This document shows positions 31,979 through 44,151 of a DNA stretch of 64,000 nt, piece after piece. The notes under the pieces were generated by a model. It was not told the origin of the DNA, made no database searches, and saw only the letters and a list, made by a program, of their open reading frames with translations. Positions within the stretch are counted from its first letter, which is position 1. Each line of letters opens with the position of its first letter. The position numbers and the translations under genes were made by a program. The DNA lies in NCBI RefSeq assembly GCF_900104795.1, contig NZ_FNTG01000002.1, positions 2,480,001 through 2,544,000 on the forward strand, in the 5' to 3' direction. This DNA comes from Burkholderia sp. WP9. GTDB taxonomy: Bacteria > Pseudomonadota > Gammaproteobacteria > Burkholderiales > Burkholderiaceae.

Positions 31979-33307
31979 TCACATCATCTCGGGGCGGCTC
32001 AGTTTCGTTCCGTCGGAAAAGCGGGCAAGTTGGTAGGGCCTAATGTCGAACTGCAGCGCCTCGTCCATTACCAGCCGGCTCACGAGCACCCCTGCGCCTG
32101 GCCCAAGTCCAAAGCCGTGTCCACTGAACCCGGACGCGATCACGAGACCGGGGTTCGCATCGACCTTCGAGATGACGGGAACGAGGTCCGGCGTCGTGTC
32201 GATCGCGCCCGCCCATGCGTGAGCGATCCGCAAGCCCGCGAGCTCGGGAAACACGCTGGCCACGTTTTGCAGGGCACGTCCGAGCCATTCGGTATCGGGC
32301 CGGGGATCCAGCACCCGCGTTGCTTCGAACGGCGAGACGTCATCGTCGCGCCAGTTCGCGCTTGCCTCCGGTCCGTGGAAGAAGCTGGCACCGACGCGAA
32401 CCTTCAGTTTTTTCTTCAGCTTGCTGCGGAACATGGTGCGAAACTTCACCGAATGCCGCAGGTTTTGCGGTGCGAGTTCCACGCGTCCATAGCCGGGGAC
32501 AGCGATCGTATAGCCGCCGTCCAACCGTCTCCTCAGCGCGAAGTTAGGCCCTGAGAAACAGCCTTCGATGACCCCCGGCGCCTCAGCAGTTCGCAACGCC
32601 GTTCCCATCACGTTGATGGAGGGTAGATCGATGCCGTGATGCTGGCAGAACAACGCGCTCCAGGCGCCTCCCGCGAGAACGACGGTATCGGCTGCGAGCC
32701 GGCCGCGTTCTGTCCAGATGCCGGAAACACGCCCCGCACTCGTGTCGAGACTTCGTACCGCGCAGTTCTGAAATACCTTCGCGCCGAGACCTTGCGCGCC
32801 GCGAGCAATCGCAGGCGCGGCTTTCGACGGTTCGGCGCGGCCGTCCGTGACCGACCACAGCCCGCCAGCCCATTTCGCGCGTCCGGACGGAATGCGCGCG
32901 GCCAACTCGCGCGCACTGAGTATCTCGCTGTTAAAGCCGACTTCCCGGGCGCGGGCCAGCCACGATTCCCATTGCGCGATGTCAGACTGATGCTCCGTGC
33001 CGTACAGGATGCCCGCCTGACGAAACCCAATGTCCTCGCCCAGTTCCTCGCTCAGTTCGCTCCAGCGCTTGAGGCTCTGCATCGCGAGGGGCAACTCATG
33101 GAGGTCGCGATTCTGCTGACGCACCCAGCCCCAATTACGCCCCGACTGCTCGCAGCCGATGACGCCCTTTTCGAGCAGAGCCACCTGGACGCCGCGACGT
33201 GCCAGTTCATACGCAGTGCTGACGCCAATAATGCCGCCGCCTATTACCGCGACATCACATCGCTCGGGGAAACCTTCGCTGTCCGTGACTTCGTCGATCC
33301 TTAGCAT
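31979..33307 (-). CDS. FAD-dependent oxidoreductase, D-amino-acid oxidase/dehydrogenase (DAO) family
   Basis: This 442-residue flavoenzyme oxidises an amine or amino acid. The N-terminal FAD motif is CDVAVIGGGIIGVSTAYELARRGVQVALLEKG, followed by QSGRNWGWVRQQNRDLHELPLA, a stretch common in DadA/glycine-oxidase-like deaminases. The C-terminal FAD-closing motif is NPGLVIASGFSGHGFGLGPGAG. No signal peptide or membrane helix is seen. It is on the same strand as the methyltransferase gene upstream but 230 bases away. The substrate is not evident. Confidence 0.88.
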   Translation of the reverse strand: MLRIDEVTDSEGFPERCDVAVIGGGIIGVSTAYELARRGVQVALLEKGVIGCEQSGRNWGWVRQQNRDLHELPLAMQSLKRWSELSEELGEDIGFRQAGILYGTEHQSDIAQWESWLARAREVGFNSEILSARELAARIPSGRAKWAGGLWSVTDGRAEPSKAAPAIARGAQGLGAKVFQNCAVRSLDTSAGRVSGIWTERGRLAADTVVLAGGAWSALFCQHHGIDLPSINVMGTALRTAEAPGVIEGCFSGPNFALRRRLDGGYTIAVPGYGRVELAPQNLRHSVKFRTMFRSKLKKKLKVRVGASFFHGPEASANWRDDDVSPFEATRVLDPRPDTEWLGRALQNVASVFPELAGLRIAHAWAGAIDTTPDLVPVISKVDANPGLVIASGFSGHGFGLGPGAGVLVSRLVMDEALQFDIRPYQLARFSDGTKLSRPEMM

Positions 33308-33537
33308 TTCACCGCCGTTGGTTGCCGCTTACCGGTAGGTTACGGCTGTCGAGACCGTCGGAGATGCGCACCTGAAGGGCGATTTCATCTTCCGAAGGTC
33401 ATGGCCAGGATTTTCGTGTCTTCCACCGCTTCGCCGATAGGACGATCCTGTTGTATCCCAAAGCCATACAACAATAGGCCACCAGGCATTGAGGCAAATC
33501 GTCAATCGTCTACCGAAGAAGGCAGCGGTTCGCTCTG

Positions 33538-34356
33538 TCAGCGCTGGACGAGGACCACGTGCGCCTGGGTCTTTGCGTCGACAGATCCCGTGCCGAATCG
33601 CTCAATGATCGCGGTCTCACACGCTGTCGTAGCCTCGTCAATACCCGCACCGTGACGGGCCTCGATCTCGTTGCGCAACGGCGTCCCCTGGCAATAGGCG
33701 ACGGCCGCCACGCGAGCCGATGCCGCGCGGCTGCGCGCCGCAATCGTCTCGAACTGCGGCGCCGCACTGAAGCCCGCATCCGCGAGATCGCGCGAAATGG
33801 CTTGCTTGTCGAAATAGCCATGCGGTGTGCGCACCATGAAGAGCGGCGGGTCCACGGGGAAGAGGCTGGCGAGCGCCGCCGTGACGGTATCGGCTAACTC
33901 GTTTTCCTCGATACGATCCCAGACGTTGAACAGAAACACGCCGCCGGGCCGAAGTACGCGCCGAGCTTCGGAAAACGCGCGCGCTTTATCCGGAAAGAAC
34001 ATGGCCCCGAACTGGCAGACGACAACATCGAAACTCGCGTCGGCGAACGGTAGCCGGGTCGCGTCTGCCTGTTGCCATATTACTGACGTTGGAGTGCCGA
34101 TTGCCGCGGCGCGATCGAGCATCGGCTGATTCAGGTCGGTTGCAACGAGGTCGACATGCGCGGGCAATGCATACGCCATCGCGCGGGTCACTACGCCAGT
34201 GCCGGCTGCGGTCTCAAGCACGTGGGACGGATGGTGCGCAGCTACCCGCTGCGCGAGATCCACCGCGTAGGGTTCGAAGATCAGCGGAACAAGATGGCTG
34301 TCGTAGAGCTCGGGGATTGAGCCAGCGAAGCGGCTGTCGGTACCGATGCTACCCAT
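33538..34356 (-). CDS. Class I SAM-dependent methyltransferase
   Basis: The 272-residue soluble enzyme has the UbiE/Methyltransf_11 layout: motif I HVLETAAGTGVVTRAMA, an acidic residue at the end of strand 2 (VDLVATDLNQPML), DATRLPFADASFDVVVCQFGAMFFPDKARAFSEARRVLRPGGVFLFNVWD as motifs II-III. The C-terminal part (PLFMVRTPHGYFDKQAISRDLADAGF) is typical of a common Burkholderia group with unknown acceptor. It stands alone, with ~240 non-coding bases between it and dgdA. Confidence 0.88.
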   Translation of the reverse strand: MGSIGTDSRFAGSIPELYDSHLVPLIFEPYAVDLAQRVAAHHPSHVLETAAGTGVVTRAMAYALPAHVDLVATDLNQPMLDRAAAIGTPTSVIWQQADATRLPFADASFDVVVCQFGAMFFPDKARAFSEARRVLRPGGVFLFNVWDRIEENELADTVTAALASLFPVDPPLFMVRTPHGYFDKQAISRDLADAGFSAAPQFETIAARSRAASARVAAVAYCQGTPLRNEIEARHGAGIDEATTACETAIIERFGTGSVDAKTQAHVVLVQR

Positions 34357-34596
34357 TGCGCCTCCTTCATGCTCTTGCGGAAATTATAGGCGCAGTAAGA
34401 TGTTTGACGGCCTTCCCCACGAACGCGCGGCGTTGCCCTTGAAGCAGTGATGTGGTCCAACCGTTGCGTCTAGATTCGGGAGAGGCGCTTTCTACCGGGA
34501 TCGACGCACATGCTCGAACATGCATCGAACTTCATCGCCGTAGTCACCCTCACCCGAGACCAAGTTCGAAGCAGTCGAATCCAACCGGTTAGTTCA

Positions 34597-36859
<2,263 letters not shown>

Positions 36860-36976
36860 TCGATCGGACTCGGAAGAGGGCGGTGGTCCAGCGATGGGCG
36901 GCGCTCAGTTCAGTCGCCTGTCGCGTGCCGGTGGTTTGCGCGAGATGCAGCAGTGATCGGCCGCAAGTGCGCGATC

Positions 36977-37864
36977 TCACGGTCCGAATTCCTCGACCAT
37001 CAAATCAATGAAAGCGCGCAATTTAGGCGTAGCGCGCCTCGCGGTAAAGAGCGCGTGCATTGGGCGTTCCGGCGCCTCGTACTTGCGCAGAAGACGTACG
37101 AGCCGGCCTGCGGCAATGTCGTCCCTGACCGCGATCTCCGGCGCGAGCGCGATGCCAAAGCCGTCAATCGCAGCGGCGATCAATGCCTTCGTATCGTTGG
37201 CCTGAAAGCGCCCGCTGACCGTTACCGCATGTTTGCCGCGCGCGCTGCCGAAGACCCATTCGTTGTACGGAGGTAGTGACGTGAAGGAGAATCCAAGGCA
37301 TTCATGCTTGGCCAGTGCTTCCGGCGTTTTGGGTTCACCACGCTCTTCCAGATAAGCCGGCGACGCACAGGCGAGCAGTCGGTACGGCATGAGTGGTTTC
37401 GCGATCATCGACGAATCCGACAGCGCGCCGAGCCGGATCGCCACCTCATACCCTTCATCCACGAGATCCACAAAACGATCGGTCAACGTGAGATCGACCT
37501 GGACTTCGGGATGCTCGCGAAGATAACGGGTAATCAACGGCGCGAGGCAACACGATCCAAATGTGACCGGAGCGGTGACACGCAGGCGTCCGCGCGGCGA
37601 GGCTGAGAAATCCATCGCTACCGATTCCGCCGCCTCAGCGTCCGCCAAGAGGGCCTTGCAGCGCTCATAGAAAATCTGGCCGATTTCAGTCAGGCTCTGG
37701 CGCCGGGTTGTCCGGGCAAGGAGCGGCGCGCCGACACGCTCTTCGAGTGCGATCACATGTCGTCCAGCCATTTGCGACGAGATACCGAAGGCGAGAGCGG
37801 CCGCCGCAAACGAGCCGCTTTCGGCGGCTTTCACGAAGATAGCCATGCTGGTCAGGCGGTCCAT
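36977..37864 (-). CDS. LysR-family transcriptional regulator
   Basis: This 295-residue protein opens MDRLTSMAIFVKAAESGSFAAAALAFGISSQMAGRHVIALEERVGAPLLARTTRRQSLTEIG, an intact LysR DNA-binding domain of the large CrgA-like group. The effector domain runs RLRVTAPVTFGSCCLAPLITRYL to the end. It is divergent from the NAD(P)-binding reductase gene across ~128 bases and probably controls it. Confidence 0.92.
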   Translation of the reverse strand: MDRLTSMAIFVKAAESGSFAAAALAFGISSQMAGRHVIALEERVGAPLLARTTRRQSLTEIGQIFYERCKALLADAEAAESVAMDFSASPRGRLRVTAPVTFGSCCLAPLITRYLREHPEVQVDLTLTDRFVDLVDEGYEVAIRLGALSDSSMIAKPLMPYRLLACASPAYLEERGEPKTPEALAKHECLGFSFTSLPPYNEWVFGSARGKHAVTVSGRFQANDTKALIAAAIDGFGIALAPEIAVRDDIAAGRLVRLLRKYEAPERPMHALFTARRATPKLRAFIDLMVEEFGP

Positions 37865-37992
37865 GATTCCCCACTTATAGTTTCTACAGGCGAACCAGAA
37901 TCATCGTTTATCTCGGTTAGGTTTTCAATCATAGTGATTGCACGGTGCGGGCGGTGAATGGCGCCGCCCGCAGGTCCAACAGGAGATTGAAA

Positions 37993-38652
37993 ATGAAGAT
38001 GGGTATTCTGGGTGCGGGATTTCTTGGCAGGGCGCTCGCGACGCTGGCAAAGCAGAACGGCTACGAGGTGATGATCAGCAATTCGCGAGGCCCGGAAACG
38101 CTGATGAGCACGGCTGCGGCGACAGGTTACCGCGTCGGAACCGCGCGTGAGGCGGCGGTATTCGGCGACATTGTCGTGATCTCGGTGCCGCTGCGCAGCT
38201 ATCTCACGCTGCCGGTTGCGGAACTGGAAGGGAAGATAGTGATCGACACCTGCAACTATTATCCCGAACGCGATGGCCATATCGATGCGTTGGACCAGTA
38301 CACCCTGACCACCAGCGAACTGATGGCGCGCCACTTGCCCGGAGCTAGGCTCGTGAAGGCGTTCAGCGCGATTCTCGCCAAGGATCTCGAAACCGACGGC
38401 GTCCCGACTGGAAGACCCAATAGACGCGCGCTGCCAATCGCAGGGGACGACGTTGCGGCAAAGCAGGCGGTCGCCGGCATTCTCGATCAATTCGGCTTCG
38501 ATGCGGTCGATGCGGGCTCGCTGTCCGCGAGTTGGCGCTTTGAACGGGCGAAGCCCGCCTATTGCGTTCGGCTGGATCGTGCCGGGCTTCTGGAGAAGTT
38601 GGCGCAAGCCGAGCGAAATGTGGAGTTGCCGCATGGTTCGTGGCGGCACTAG
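37993..38652 (+). CDS. NAD(P)-binding reductase of the NPOR/F420-dependent-reductase-like type
   Basis: The 219-residue protein starts MKMGILGAGFLGRALATLAKQNGYEVMISNSRGPETL, a Rossmann NADP site with the NSR motif favouring NADPH. The middle reads DIVVISVPLRSYLTLPVAELEGKIVIDTCNYYPERDG, characteristic of NADPH-dependent F420-reductase-like proteins that in bacteria act on unknown acceptors. AGGAGATTGAA is a strong ribosome-binding site. It is divergent from a LysR gene that may regulate it. Confidence 0.88.
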   Translation: MKMGILGAGFLGRALATLAKQNGYEVMISNSRGPETLMSTAAATGYRVGTAREAAVFGDIVVISVPLRSYLTLPVAELEGKIVIDTCNYYPERDGHIDALDQYTLTTSELMARHLPGARLVKAFSAILAKDLETDGVPTGRPNRRALPIAGDDVAAKQAVAGILDQFGFDAVDAGSLSASWRFERAKPAYCVRLDRAGLLEKLAQAERNVELPHGSWRH

Positions 38653-38710
38653 GCATCTCATTGCTTTGGGCAAGCGGCGGCGCGGATGTGCCGCCGGAGA
38701 GCATTTCTTT

Positions 38711-38741
38711 CGCTCGATGCGTGACGCAAACGCATCGAGCG
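38711..38741. terminator. Stem-loop between two converging genes
   Basis: CGCTCGATGCG, nine loop bases, then CGCATCGAGCG: a perfect 11-bp stem lying between the converging NPOR-like and alkyl sulfatase genes. It can end transcription from either side. A short CTTT precedes it on the + strand; there is no long T-run. Confidence 0.65.
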
Positions 38742-38772
38742 GTGACGAAATCGCAAACGGGTCACGCCTTTT

Positions 38773-40743
38773 TCACGGTTCGGCAATCGTGAACCAGAAG
38801 TCGAACTTGTCGAACTGCCCGAGCATCTCCTTGAACTTCGCACGGTCACCGTCGAATGTTACCTTTCCGCTGTCTGCGAGGTTGCCGAGCTTGAGCTTGC
38901 CAAGAGCAATATCGTCGAGGGTCGAGCGGTCCAGCGTCACGGTGGCATCGGGGCTGGCGAGCGTTTTGCCCTTGCCGTAGTTCATCACGCCGTTCTTCAC
39001 CGTCAGCGCATAGTTTTCCTTGATATCGGGGAATACGATGTTGAACGCGTAGCTCCTGTCTCCCACCCTCGGGCCGTTCAGGTGGATGGCGAGAAAATCC
39101 AGGAACATTTCGGTGGTCATGCCACGAATGATGTCAGGGGACGAAGTGTTCGGCGTGGCAACTTTCACCACTCCGCCGCGCAACTCCTGGGCGCCGCTCA
39201 AATAGAAGTTACGGGTCGGGCCTGACTCTGCCTGGTAACCCAACTGTTCGAGCGCGTCGGCCTCGAGGTTGCGCGCCGCCTGATTCTTCGGCTGCGCAAA
39301 TACCAGCTTGTTCGTAATGGTTGCGGACCAGCGGTAGTCGCCTTTGTCGTAGGCGTCTTTTGCGCGCTTCATCATTTTGTCCGCCCCGATCATTTCCACG
39401 TACTTCTTCGCCTCATCAGTCGGCGGAAGCGGGTCGAAGTCCGCCGGGTTGGCGTCCCACCAGCCGAGATAGAGTTGGTAGGTAGCACGTACGTTGTGCT
39501 TCAGGTTGCCGTAGTAGCCCCGATTATAAAATTCCTTGGCCAACGAATCCGGCAGTACGAACTCATCGGCTATTTCGTGCATGGTCAAACCCTGGTTCGC
39601 CATGCGCAGCGTCTGGTCGTTGATGTACTTGTAGAGGTCGCGCTGCTTCTCCAGGTGCTGTACGACACGCTCGTTACCCCATTGCGGCCAGTGGTGGCTC
39701 CCGAACGAAACCACCGCGTCTTTGCCCCAGAGGTCGATGGTCTCGTTCAGTGCTCCGGCCCACTTCTGCGCGCTTCGGACCTTCGCACCGCGCAAGGTCA
39801 GTATGTTATGCAGAGTATGGTTGGCGTCCTCAGCCAGGTCGATTGCCTTGAACTGCGGGAAATAGAACAGCATCTCCGCAGGGGCCTCGGTGCCGGGTGC
39901 CATCTCGAACACGATCTCAACGCCATCCACGGTGAGTGTTTCGCCCGTCTTTGTGATGAGCTTGCTAGGCTCGAAAACGGTAATCGTCCCGGCCGCGGTC
40001 GTCAGCCCGAGGCCGCCGCCTACATTTCCGCGGGGGTTTTTCGGCAGCAGGTTGCCGTACATATAGGACGCCCGGCGGCTCATGACATTGCCCGCGAACA
40101 CATTCTCGCTGATCGCCTCTTCCATGAAACCCTCGGGCGCGATCACCGGAACCTTGCCCGCCCGGACATCCTTTTCGTCGACGATGCCGCGAATGCCCGC
40201 AAAATGGTCGACATGGCTATGCGTGAAAATCACGCCGGTGATGGGCAGGCGCTCGACCTTGCTGTTGACCAGTTCGAGTGCAACCTTTGCAGTCTCTGTC
40301 GAGGTGAGTGGGTCGATAACGATCCAGCCGGTCTTGCCTCGCACAAACGTAATATTGGCCAAGTCGATGTTTCGCACTTGGTAGATGCCATCCACCACCT
40401 TGAACAGCCCACGAATCGCGAGGAGTTGCGACTGACGCCACAGACTCGGGTTGACCGTCGCCGGGGCCTCTGCTGTGCTCTTCAGGAAGTCGTACTGGGC
40501 GAGGTCGATCACGACGTTGCCCGCCTCGCCCTTGATTACCGGGCTGGGCACATCGGCGATAAACCCGCGTCGCGCGTCTTCGAAATCCTGCTGGTTCGAA
40601 AACGGCAGATAGGCATGCAGTTTCCCATTGACCTCTCGAGTCGAGCGGGTCGCGTCCTGCGGAGTCTGCGCCATGGCGGGCGCGGCGACGACAAGCGCCG
40701 CGCACCATCCCAAGGTGCTGATTATTCGTGTACCGGTTTTCAT
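38773..40743 (-). CDS. Secreted alkyl sulfatase (SdsA1/BDS1-type metallo-beta-lactamase fold)
   Basis: The enzyme hydrolyses alkyl sulfates such as dodecyl sulfate, freeing sulfate and alcohol. The 656 residues begin with a signal peptide (ISTLGWCAALVVAAPAMAQ, cut near residue 26), so it acts in the periplasm. The zinc-binding motif THSHVDHFAG is at 173-182, with EDANHTLHN and FGSHHWPQWGN supplying other ligands. A dimerisation segment follows, and the last ~125 residues form the SCP2-like domain (FDGDRAKFKEMLGQFDKFDFWFTIAEP). The length matches SdsA1. Confidence 0.93.
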   Translation of the reverse strand: MKTGTRIISTLGWCAALVVAAPAMAQTPQDATRSTREVNGKLHAYLPFSNQQDFEDARRGFIADVPSPVIKGEAGNVVIDLAQYDFLKSTAEAPATVNPSLWRQSQLLAIRGLFKVVDGIYQVRNIDLANITFVRGKTGWIVIDPLTSTETAKVALELVNSKVERLPITGVIFTHSHVDHFAGIRGIVDEKDVRAGKVPVIAPEGFMEEAISENVFAGNVMSRRASYMYGNLLPKNPRGNVGGGLGLTTAAGTITVFEPSKLITKTGETLTVDGVEIVFEMAPGTEAPAEMLFYFPQFKAIDLAEDANHTLHNILTLRGAKVRSAQKWAGALNETIDLWGKDAVVSFGSHHWPQWGNERVVQHLEKQRDLYKYINDQTLRMANQGLTMHEIADEFVLPDSLAKEFYNRGYYGNLKHNVRATYQLYLGWWDANPADFDPLPPTDEAKKYVEMIGADKMMKRAKDAYDKGDYRWSATITNKLVFAQPKNQAARNLEADALEQLGYQAESGPTRNFYLSGAQELRGGVVKVATPNTSSPDIIRGMTTEMFLDFLAIHLNGPRVGDRSYAFNIVFPDIKENYALTVKNGVMNYGKGKTLASPDATVTLDRSTLDDIALGKLKLGNLADSGKVTFDGDRAKFKEMLGQFDKFDFWFTIAEP

Positions 40744-41337
40744 TACGGCTCCTTGTCGGATATCACCTGTTCAATGCGATCGAGCGGCAGTTGTCGTGGG
40801 TTGAATATGCGGTCCAGCGGCTTGCGACAGTTGATCCAGAGCAACGTCTGCGAGCGCATTCGGGAAAGCCCTGCGTCCGGCGTGGTGCTCGCGAGCGTGA
40901 AGGCGGCGGATATATGCCCGGATTGTTAATTGGGTATGCCAGGTATTTATAGAAAACGTGTCGACCACGTTGTCCGTTATCGGAAGGAGAAATGGCGCGT
41001 ATTGATGGCAATCGGGCGGAAGCGGCGGCCATATTGGCCTCGGAATGCCACACCACCAGCCGAGGGTAGTTGTCGCTCCAACTACCGCGTCCCAGCGCCT
41101 TGCGCCCATCATCAGGCGCCATTAATATCTTTTCCGACCTAATCCAGCCAGAAAAATATATTGGACGTCTTACTCGCTCTCTCGCATTATTCGTCCATTC
41201 TCGTCGCACACCGTCCGCGCTATCGCACGCCACTGCTCATGGGGCAGTGGTAAGCCATCGCCGCCCGTCAAGGCACGACTGGCCGGGCTGCGCCGAGGCA
41301 AGTCAAATTTAAACGACCCCAATATCTGAGGATACAG
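40744..41337. other. Long intergenic region between the sulfatase and ilvD; no gene recognised
   Basis: About 594 bases separating divergent genes. The ribosome-binding region of ilvD (GAGGATACAG) lies at its right end. A 25-codon frame at 40992-41069 follows AAGGAG but is only two bases from it and matches nothing convincing. AT-rich stretches around 40920-40960 and 41130-41165 could hold promoters for either side, but I cannot name a clear one. Confidence 0.4.
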
Positions 41338-43200
41338 ATGCCTGAATATCGTTCACGAACTTCGACTCATGGTCGCAACATGGCCGGCGCGCGCGCCTTG
41401 TGGCGCGCTACCGGCATGAAGGACGGTGATTTCGGCAAGCCCATTATTGCGGTGGTGAATTCGTTCACCCAGTTCGTGCCGGGCCATGTGCATTTGCGCG
41501 ACCTCGGCGCGCTGGTCGCGAAGCAAATCGAAGCGGCCGGCGGCGTCGCCAAGGAATTCAACACCATCGCAGTAGACGACGGCATCGCCATGGGCCACGG
41601 CGGCATGCTGTACTCGCTGCCCTCGCGCGAACTGATCGCCGACTCGGTGGAATACATGGTCAACGCGCACTGCGCCGACGCCATGGTCTGCATCTCCAAT
41701 TGCGACAAGATCACGCCGGGCATGCTGATGGCCGCCATGCGCCTGAACATCCCGGTGGTCTTCGTCTCCGGCGGTCCGATGGAAGCCGGCAAGGTCAAAT
41801 CGCCGAAAGACGGCCAGGTGATCGCCAAGATCGACCTGATCGACGCGATGATCAAGGCGGCCGACTCGAGCGTCAGCGACGCGGAAGTCGCGGAAATCGA
41901 GCGCAATGCCTGCCCGACGTGCGGTTCCTGCTCGGGCATGTTCACGGCGAACTCGATGAATTGCCTGACCGAAGCGATCGGTCTGGCGCTGCCCGGCAAC
42001 GGCACGATCGTCGCCACGCACGCATGGCGCAAGGGGCTGTTCGAGCAGGCGGGCCGTCTGGTGGTGGACTTGTGCCGCCGCTACTACCAGGAAGAAGACG
42101 CGTCGGTCCTGCCGCGCAGCATCGCCACCAAGCAGGCATTCGAGAACGCCATGGCGCTCGACGTGGCCATGGGCGGTTCGACCAATACCGTGCTTCACCT
42201 GTTGGCGGCGGCGCAGGAAGCCGGTGTCGATTTCACCATGTCCGACATCGATCGCATCTCGCGCAAAGTGCCGTGCCTGTGCAAAGCCGCGCCCGCTACC
42301 GACAAATACCATATCGAAGACGTGCACCGTGCCGGCGGCATCCTCGGCATTCTCGGCGAACTGGCGCGCGCGGACCTGCTCGACCTGTCGTGCGGCAACG
42401 TGCATAGCGGCACGCTGGGCGATGCGATCGCCAAATGGGACATCGCGGGCGGTGCGGGCGAAGAAGCGCAGAAGTTCTTCCGCGCGGCTCCGGGCGGGAT
42501 TCCGACCACCGTCGCGTTCAGCCAGGAAGCCACGTTCACCTCGCTGGATACCGATCGCAAGACCGGCTGTATCCGCAGCAAGGAGAGTGCGTATTCGAAA
42601 GACGGCGGTCTCGCGGTGCTTTACGGCAACCTCGCGGACAAGGGTTGTATCGTCAAGACCGCGGGTGTCGACGAATCGCAGTGGATTTTCTCGGGGCGTG
42701 CGCGCGTTTTCGAGAGCCAGGACGATGCTGTCGAAGCCATTCTGGGCGACAAGGTCGTGGCCGGCGATGTGGTCGTGATCCGCTACGAAGGCCCCAAGGG
42801 CGGTCCCGGCATGCAGGAAATGCTTTACCCGACGTCGTATCTGAAATCGAAGGGCTTGGGCAAGACCTGCGCGCTCTTCACCGACGGCCGTTTCTCCGGC
42901 GGTTCGTCCGGGCTGGTGATCGGGCACGCGTCGCCGGAAGCGGCCGAAGGCGGCACGATCGGCCTGGTGGAAGACGGCGATGTGATCGAGATCGACATTC
43001 CCAAGCGCAAGATGCACCTGGTGGTGTCGGACGAGGAACTGGCGAGCCGCCGTGCAGCCATGGAAGCCCGCGGCGACAAGGCGTGGATGCCGGTTGCTCG
43101 CGAGCGCGTAGTGTCGCAGGCGTTGCAGGCCTATGCGGCGCTGGCCACCTCCGCCGACCGCGGCGCGGTGCGCGATATCTCGCAACTGAAGCGCAAGTGA
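41338..43200 (+). CDS. ilvD: Dihydroxy-acid dehydratase
   Basis: IlvD dehydrates 2,3-dihydroxy-3-methylvalerate and its isovalerate analogue, the third common step to isoleucine and valine, using an iron-sulfur cluster and Mg2+. The 620-residue protein is the E. coli type. Motifs: [37 protein letters not shown] at the front, cluster Cys122 in [11 protein letters not shown], and [19 protein letters not shown]. The end carries [26 protein letters not shown]. It is a single gene here, and many Burkholderia have a second ilvD of another type elsewhere. Cytoplasmic. Confidence 0.96.
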   Translation: MPEYRSRTSTHGRNMAGARALWRATGMKDGDFGKPIIAVVNSFTQFVPGHVHLRDLGALVAKQIEAAGGVAKEFNTIAVDDGIAMGHGGMLYSLPSRELIADSVEYMVNAHCADAMVCISNCDKITPGMLMAAMRLNIPVVFVSGGPMEAGKVKSPKDGQVIAKIDLIDAMIKAADSSVSDAEVAEIERNACPTCGSCSGMFTANSMNCLTEAIGLALPGNGTIVATHAWRKGLFEQAGRLVVDLCRRYYQEEDASVLPRSIATKQAFENAMALDVAMGGSTNTVLHLLAAAQEAGVDFTMSDIDRISRKVPCLCKAAPATDKYHIEDVHRAGGILGILGELARADLLDLSCGNVHSGTLGDAIAKWDIAGGAGEEAQKFFRAAPGGIPTTVAFSQEATFTSLDTDRKTGCIRSKESAYSKDGGLAVLYGNLADKGCIVKTAGVDESQWIFSGRARVFESQDDAVEAILGDKVVAGDVVVIRYEGPKGGPGMQEMLYPTSYLKSKGLGKTCALFTDGRFSGGSSGLVIGHASPEAAEGGTIGLVEDGDVIEIDIPKRKMHLVVSDEELASRRAAMEARGDKAWMPVARERVVSQALQAYAALATSADRGAVRDISQLKRK

Positions 43201-43208
43201 AGTGCCAA

Positions 43209-43267
43209 GGTCCTGTCGCGGTCAGGCGATCAGGACCAGGAGTCGACACGCCGGGTAATGCCCGGCG
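43209..43267 (+). terminator. Two hairpins downstream of ilvD
   Basis: GGTCCTG (43209-43215) pairs with CAGGACC (43231-43237), and CGCCGGG (43249-43255) pairs with CCCGGCG (43261-43267) over a TAATG loop. They start eight bases after the ilvD stop. No T-tract follows, so termination is possible but not certain. Confidence 0.4.
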
Positions 43268-43414
43268 GTCGCGTTGCTGCTCGAGCTGAAAAGCGTCGGG
43301 CAGCGACTGTCCCTGACGGCCGCGCCCTTGCAACGAGGGCAGGCCGCGTGGACTTTCCGCGCACAGAGTTCACTGCGCGTGGCGTCGGCAGATCAGCACC
43401 TGCCGCGTATGAGG

Positions 43415-44062
43415 CTACGCAGCCGAATACTTCGGACGCGCTTCGCGTTCCAGATACCCCAGACAGAGCGACTCGAGTTGGCCGCGAAGCTTGCGGATCA
43501 TCGATTGCGGCGGCTTCCCTTCAAGCAGCGAACGTACGGGGCCGGCCAATGCGCCCATGAACATGAAAGTGGTCGTGGGAATGTCGTCAAAATGCGCGTC
43601 GGACGCCGTCTTTAGCATAGCCTCTAGCGCCACGCGGTGACGCGACTGCACTTCGCGAACGTAGTCGCGCGAGTCGAGTTCGAGCGCCACCGCGTATAGA
43701 GCACGCGATTCGTCCAGATTCTCCGTTTTTGCCTTCACGAATGCCGCAACGACAGCCTTCACCATCGTCGACAAAGAGGCGCTGTGCGCTGACAAGGCGG
43801 CGGCCTCCATTGCGCTCACCACCTTTTCCAGATGCCGTTGCAGCACGGCGAAGAGAAGCGCCTGCTTTTGCGGGAAGTACTGGTAAAGCGTGCCGACCGA
43901 AACGCCGGCTCTCTCCGCCACCCGGATCGTGGTGAGCCGCTGCAACCCCTCGGCCAGCAAAACCTGAATAGTCGCGTCGAAAATCGCGTCCACGGTCGCC
44001 AGGGAACGCGCCTGTTGCGGCTGTTTGCGGGCGTTCAGCCCCTGTCCGTTATCCGTGCGCAT
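43415..44062 (-). CDS. TetR-family transcriptional regulator
   Basis: The 215-residue protein begins MRTDNGQGLNARKQPQQARS; a GTG four codons upstream is an alternative. The helix-turn-helix is ATVDAIFDATIQVLLAEGLQRLTTIRVAERAGVSVGTLYQYFPQKQALLFAVL. The ligand domain contains SRALYAVALELDSRDYV and ends near GYLEREARPKYSAA. It diverges from an aldo/keto reductase gene ~90 bases away, and the gap contains GAATGATTATTC, an imperfect palindrome that may be its operator. Confidence 0.9.
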   Translation of the reverse strand: MRTDNGQGLNARKQPQQARSLATVDAIFDATIQVLLAEGLQRLTTIRVAERAGVSVGTLYQYFPQKQALLFAVLQRHLEKVVSAMEAAALSAHSASLSTMVKAVVAAFVKAKTENLDESRALYAVALELDSRDYVREVQSRHRVALEAMLKTASDAHFDDIPTTTFMFMGALAGPVRSLLEGKPPQSMIRKLRGQLESLCLGYLEREARPKYSAA

Positions 44063-44151
44063 ATGCGAATTCACAATCTGAATGATTATTCGTATTCTAG
44101 TCGAACGTGTTGCGGCTACTGCAACAACAATCCGAACGAAGGAGTGGGTCG

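Noticed and set aside
40992-41069. 25-codon frame after AAGGAG upstream of ilvD
   Set aside because: Spacing to the ribosome-binding site is only two bases and the peptide matches nothing convincing.
41353-43185. A 610-codon open frame antisense to ilvD
   Set aside because: It is a high-GC shadow: the + strand frame is an unmistakable IlvD, and the antisense product is rich in Arg/His/Gly with no recognisable domain.
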